A stretch of 5,629 nt of DNA. It comes from an uncultured Coriobacteriaceae bacterium. GTDB taxonomy: Bacteria > Actinomycetota > Coriobacteriia > Coriobacteriales > Atopobiaceae. The stretch is from contig CACXFF010000389.1 of NCBI GenBank assembly GCA_902766805.1, positions 1-5,629 of the forward strand, read 5' to 3'. Both the position numbers and the translations under genes were made by a program. Below, one piece after another: positions 5,525 through 5,629 of the stretch (position 1 is the stretch's first letter; each line of letters begins with the position of its first letter). The notes beneath the pieces were generated by a model that saw only the letters and a program-made list of their open reading frames with translations, made no database searches and was not told the DNA's origin.

Positions 5525-5629
5525 GTGCCGGCAATAGAGAAAGCGTGCGGGCAGATTGCCGAGTTCGCGCAGCTCCAAGGCGCTCGCCGGGTTGCGGCAT
5601 TCGAGCGGTTGCGGGAGTCCATTGCCGAA
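5525..5629 (+). CDS. Start of an unidentified gene (3' end missing)
   Basis: The frame stays open from an in-frame TAG at 5486 to the right edge. From the GTG at 5525 it gives 35 residues, MPAIEKACGQIAEFAQ followed by a second basic/amphipathic helix (ARRVAAFERLRESIAE). Third codon positions are about 70% G/C, and an AAGGGGA site precedes the start. A second GTG at 5498 would add nine residues. The Q..RV..AF...R.S pattern recalls the N-terminus of the PLP-dependent methionine gamma-lyase-like family ('aluminium resistance protein'), but the diagnostic glycine/tyrosine block would lie beyond the edge, so this is a guess. The gene is divergent from the FAD gene across about 190 nt. Confidence 0.55.
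   Translation, partial: MPAIEKACGQIAEFAQLQGARRVAAFERLRESIAE

Noticed and set aside
1..5629. Insertion sequence, phage, toxin-antitoxin or defence system
   Set aside because: No transposase, integrase, terminal inverted repeats or small paired genes are seen; the three main genes are a repair gene, a surface protein and a flavoenzyme.

Overview
The window is GC-rich bacterial chromosomal DNA. The strongly G/C-ending codons, the choline-binding-like wall repeats with an 'RWWYLYEDGSYP' lead-in module, and the style of the UvrB protein suggest an actinobacterium of the class Coriobacteriia (Olsenella/Atopobium/Collinsella type). That assignment rests on recollection of sequence style, not on a search.

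Layout: (1) positions 3-1637, + strand, hold the 3' three-quarters of uvrB (nucleotide excision repair); its start and Walker A motif lie left of the window. (2) 1638-1950 is a gene-free convergent region. It holds a terminator-like hairpin just after uvrB, a very strong 37-nt hairpin at 1801-1837, and a 12-unit array of a degenerate 7-bp repeat (1878-1961) that runs across the stop codon of the next gene and is G-quadruplex-prone on the minus strand. (3) 1951-3345, - strand, encodes a secreted 464-residue protein: signal peptide, about ten GW-type wall-binding repeats of 20 or 22 residues, and a C-terminal domain I do not recognise. (4) 3346-3684 is a 339-nt non-coding stretch with a Shine-Dalgarno site, a weak promoter candidate, a 10-bp palindrome and inverted repeats. 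(5) 3685-5331, - strand, encodes a 548-residue FAD-dependent oxidoreductase of the uncharacterised COG2509 type. (6) 5332-5524 is a divergent intergenic region with inverted repeats. (7) From 5525 (or 5498), + strand, the first 35 codons of another gene run off the right edge; a tentative resemblance to the methionine gamma-lyase-like 'aluminium resistance' family is noted.

The genes do not form an obvious pathway. uvrB and the wall protein converge. The wall protein and the FAD enzyme point the same way but are separated by 339 nt, so they are probably separate transcription units. The FAD enzyme and the right-edge gene diverge. I see no mobile element, CRISPR array, RNA gene or convincing new multi-gene system. 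The most unusual items are the heptad/G-quadruplex array over a stop codon, the long hairpin beside it, and the unassigned C-terminal domain of the wall protein.
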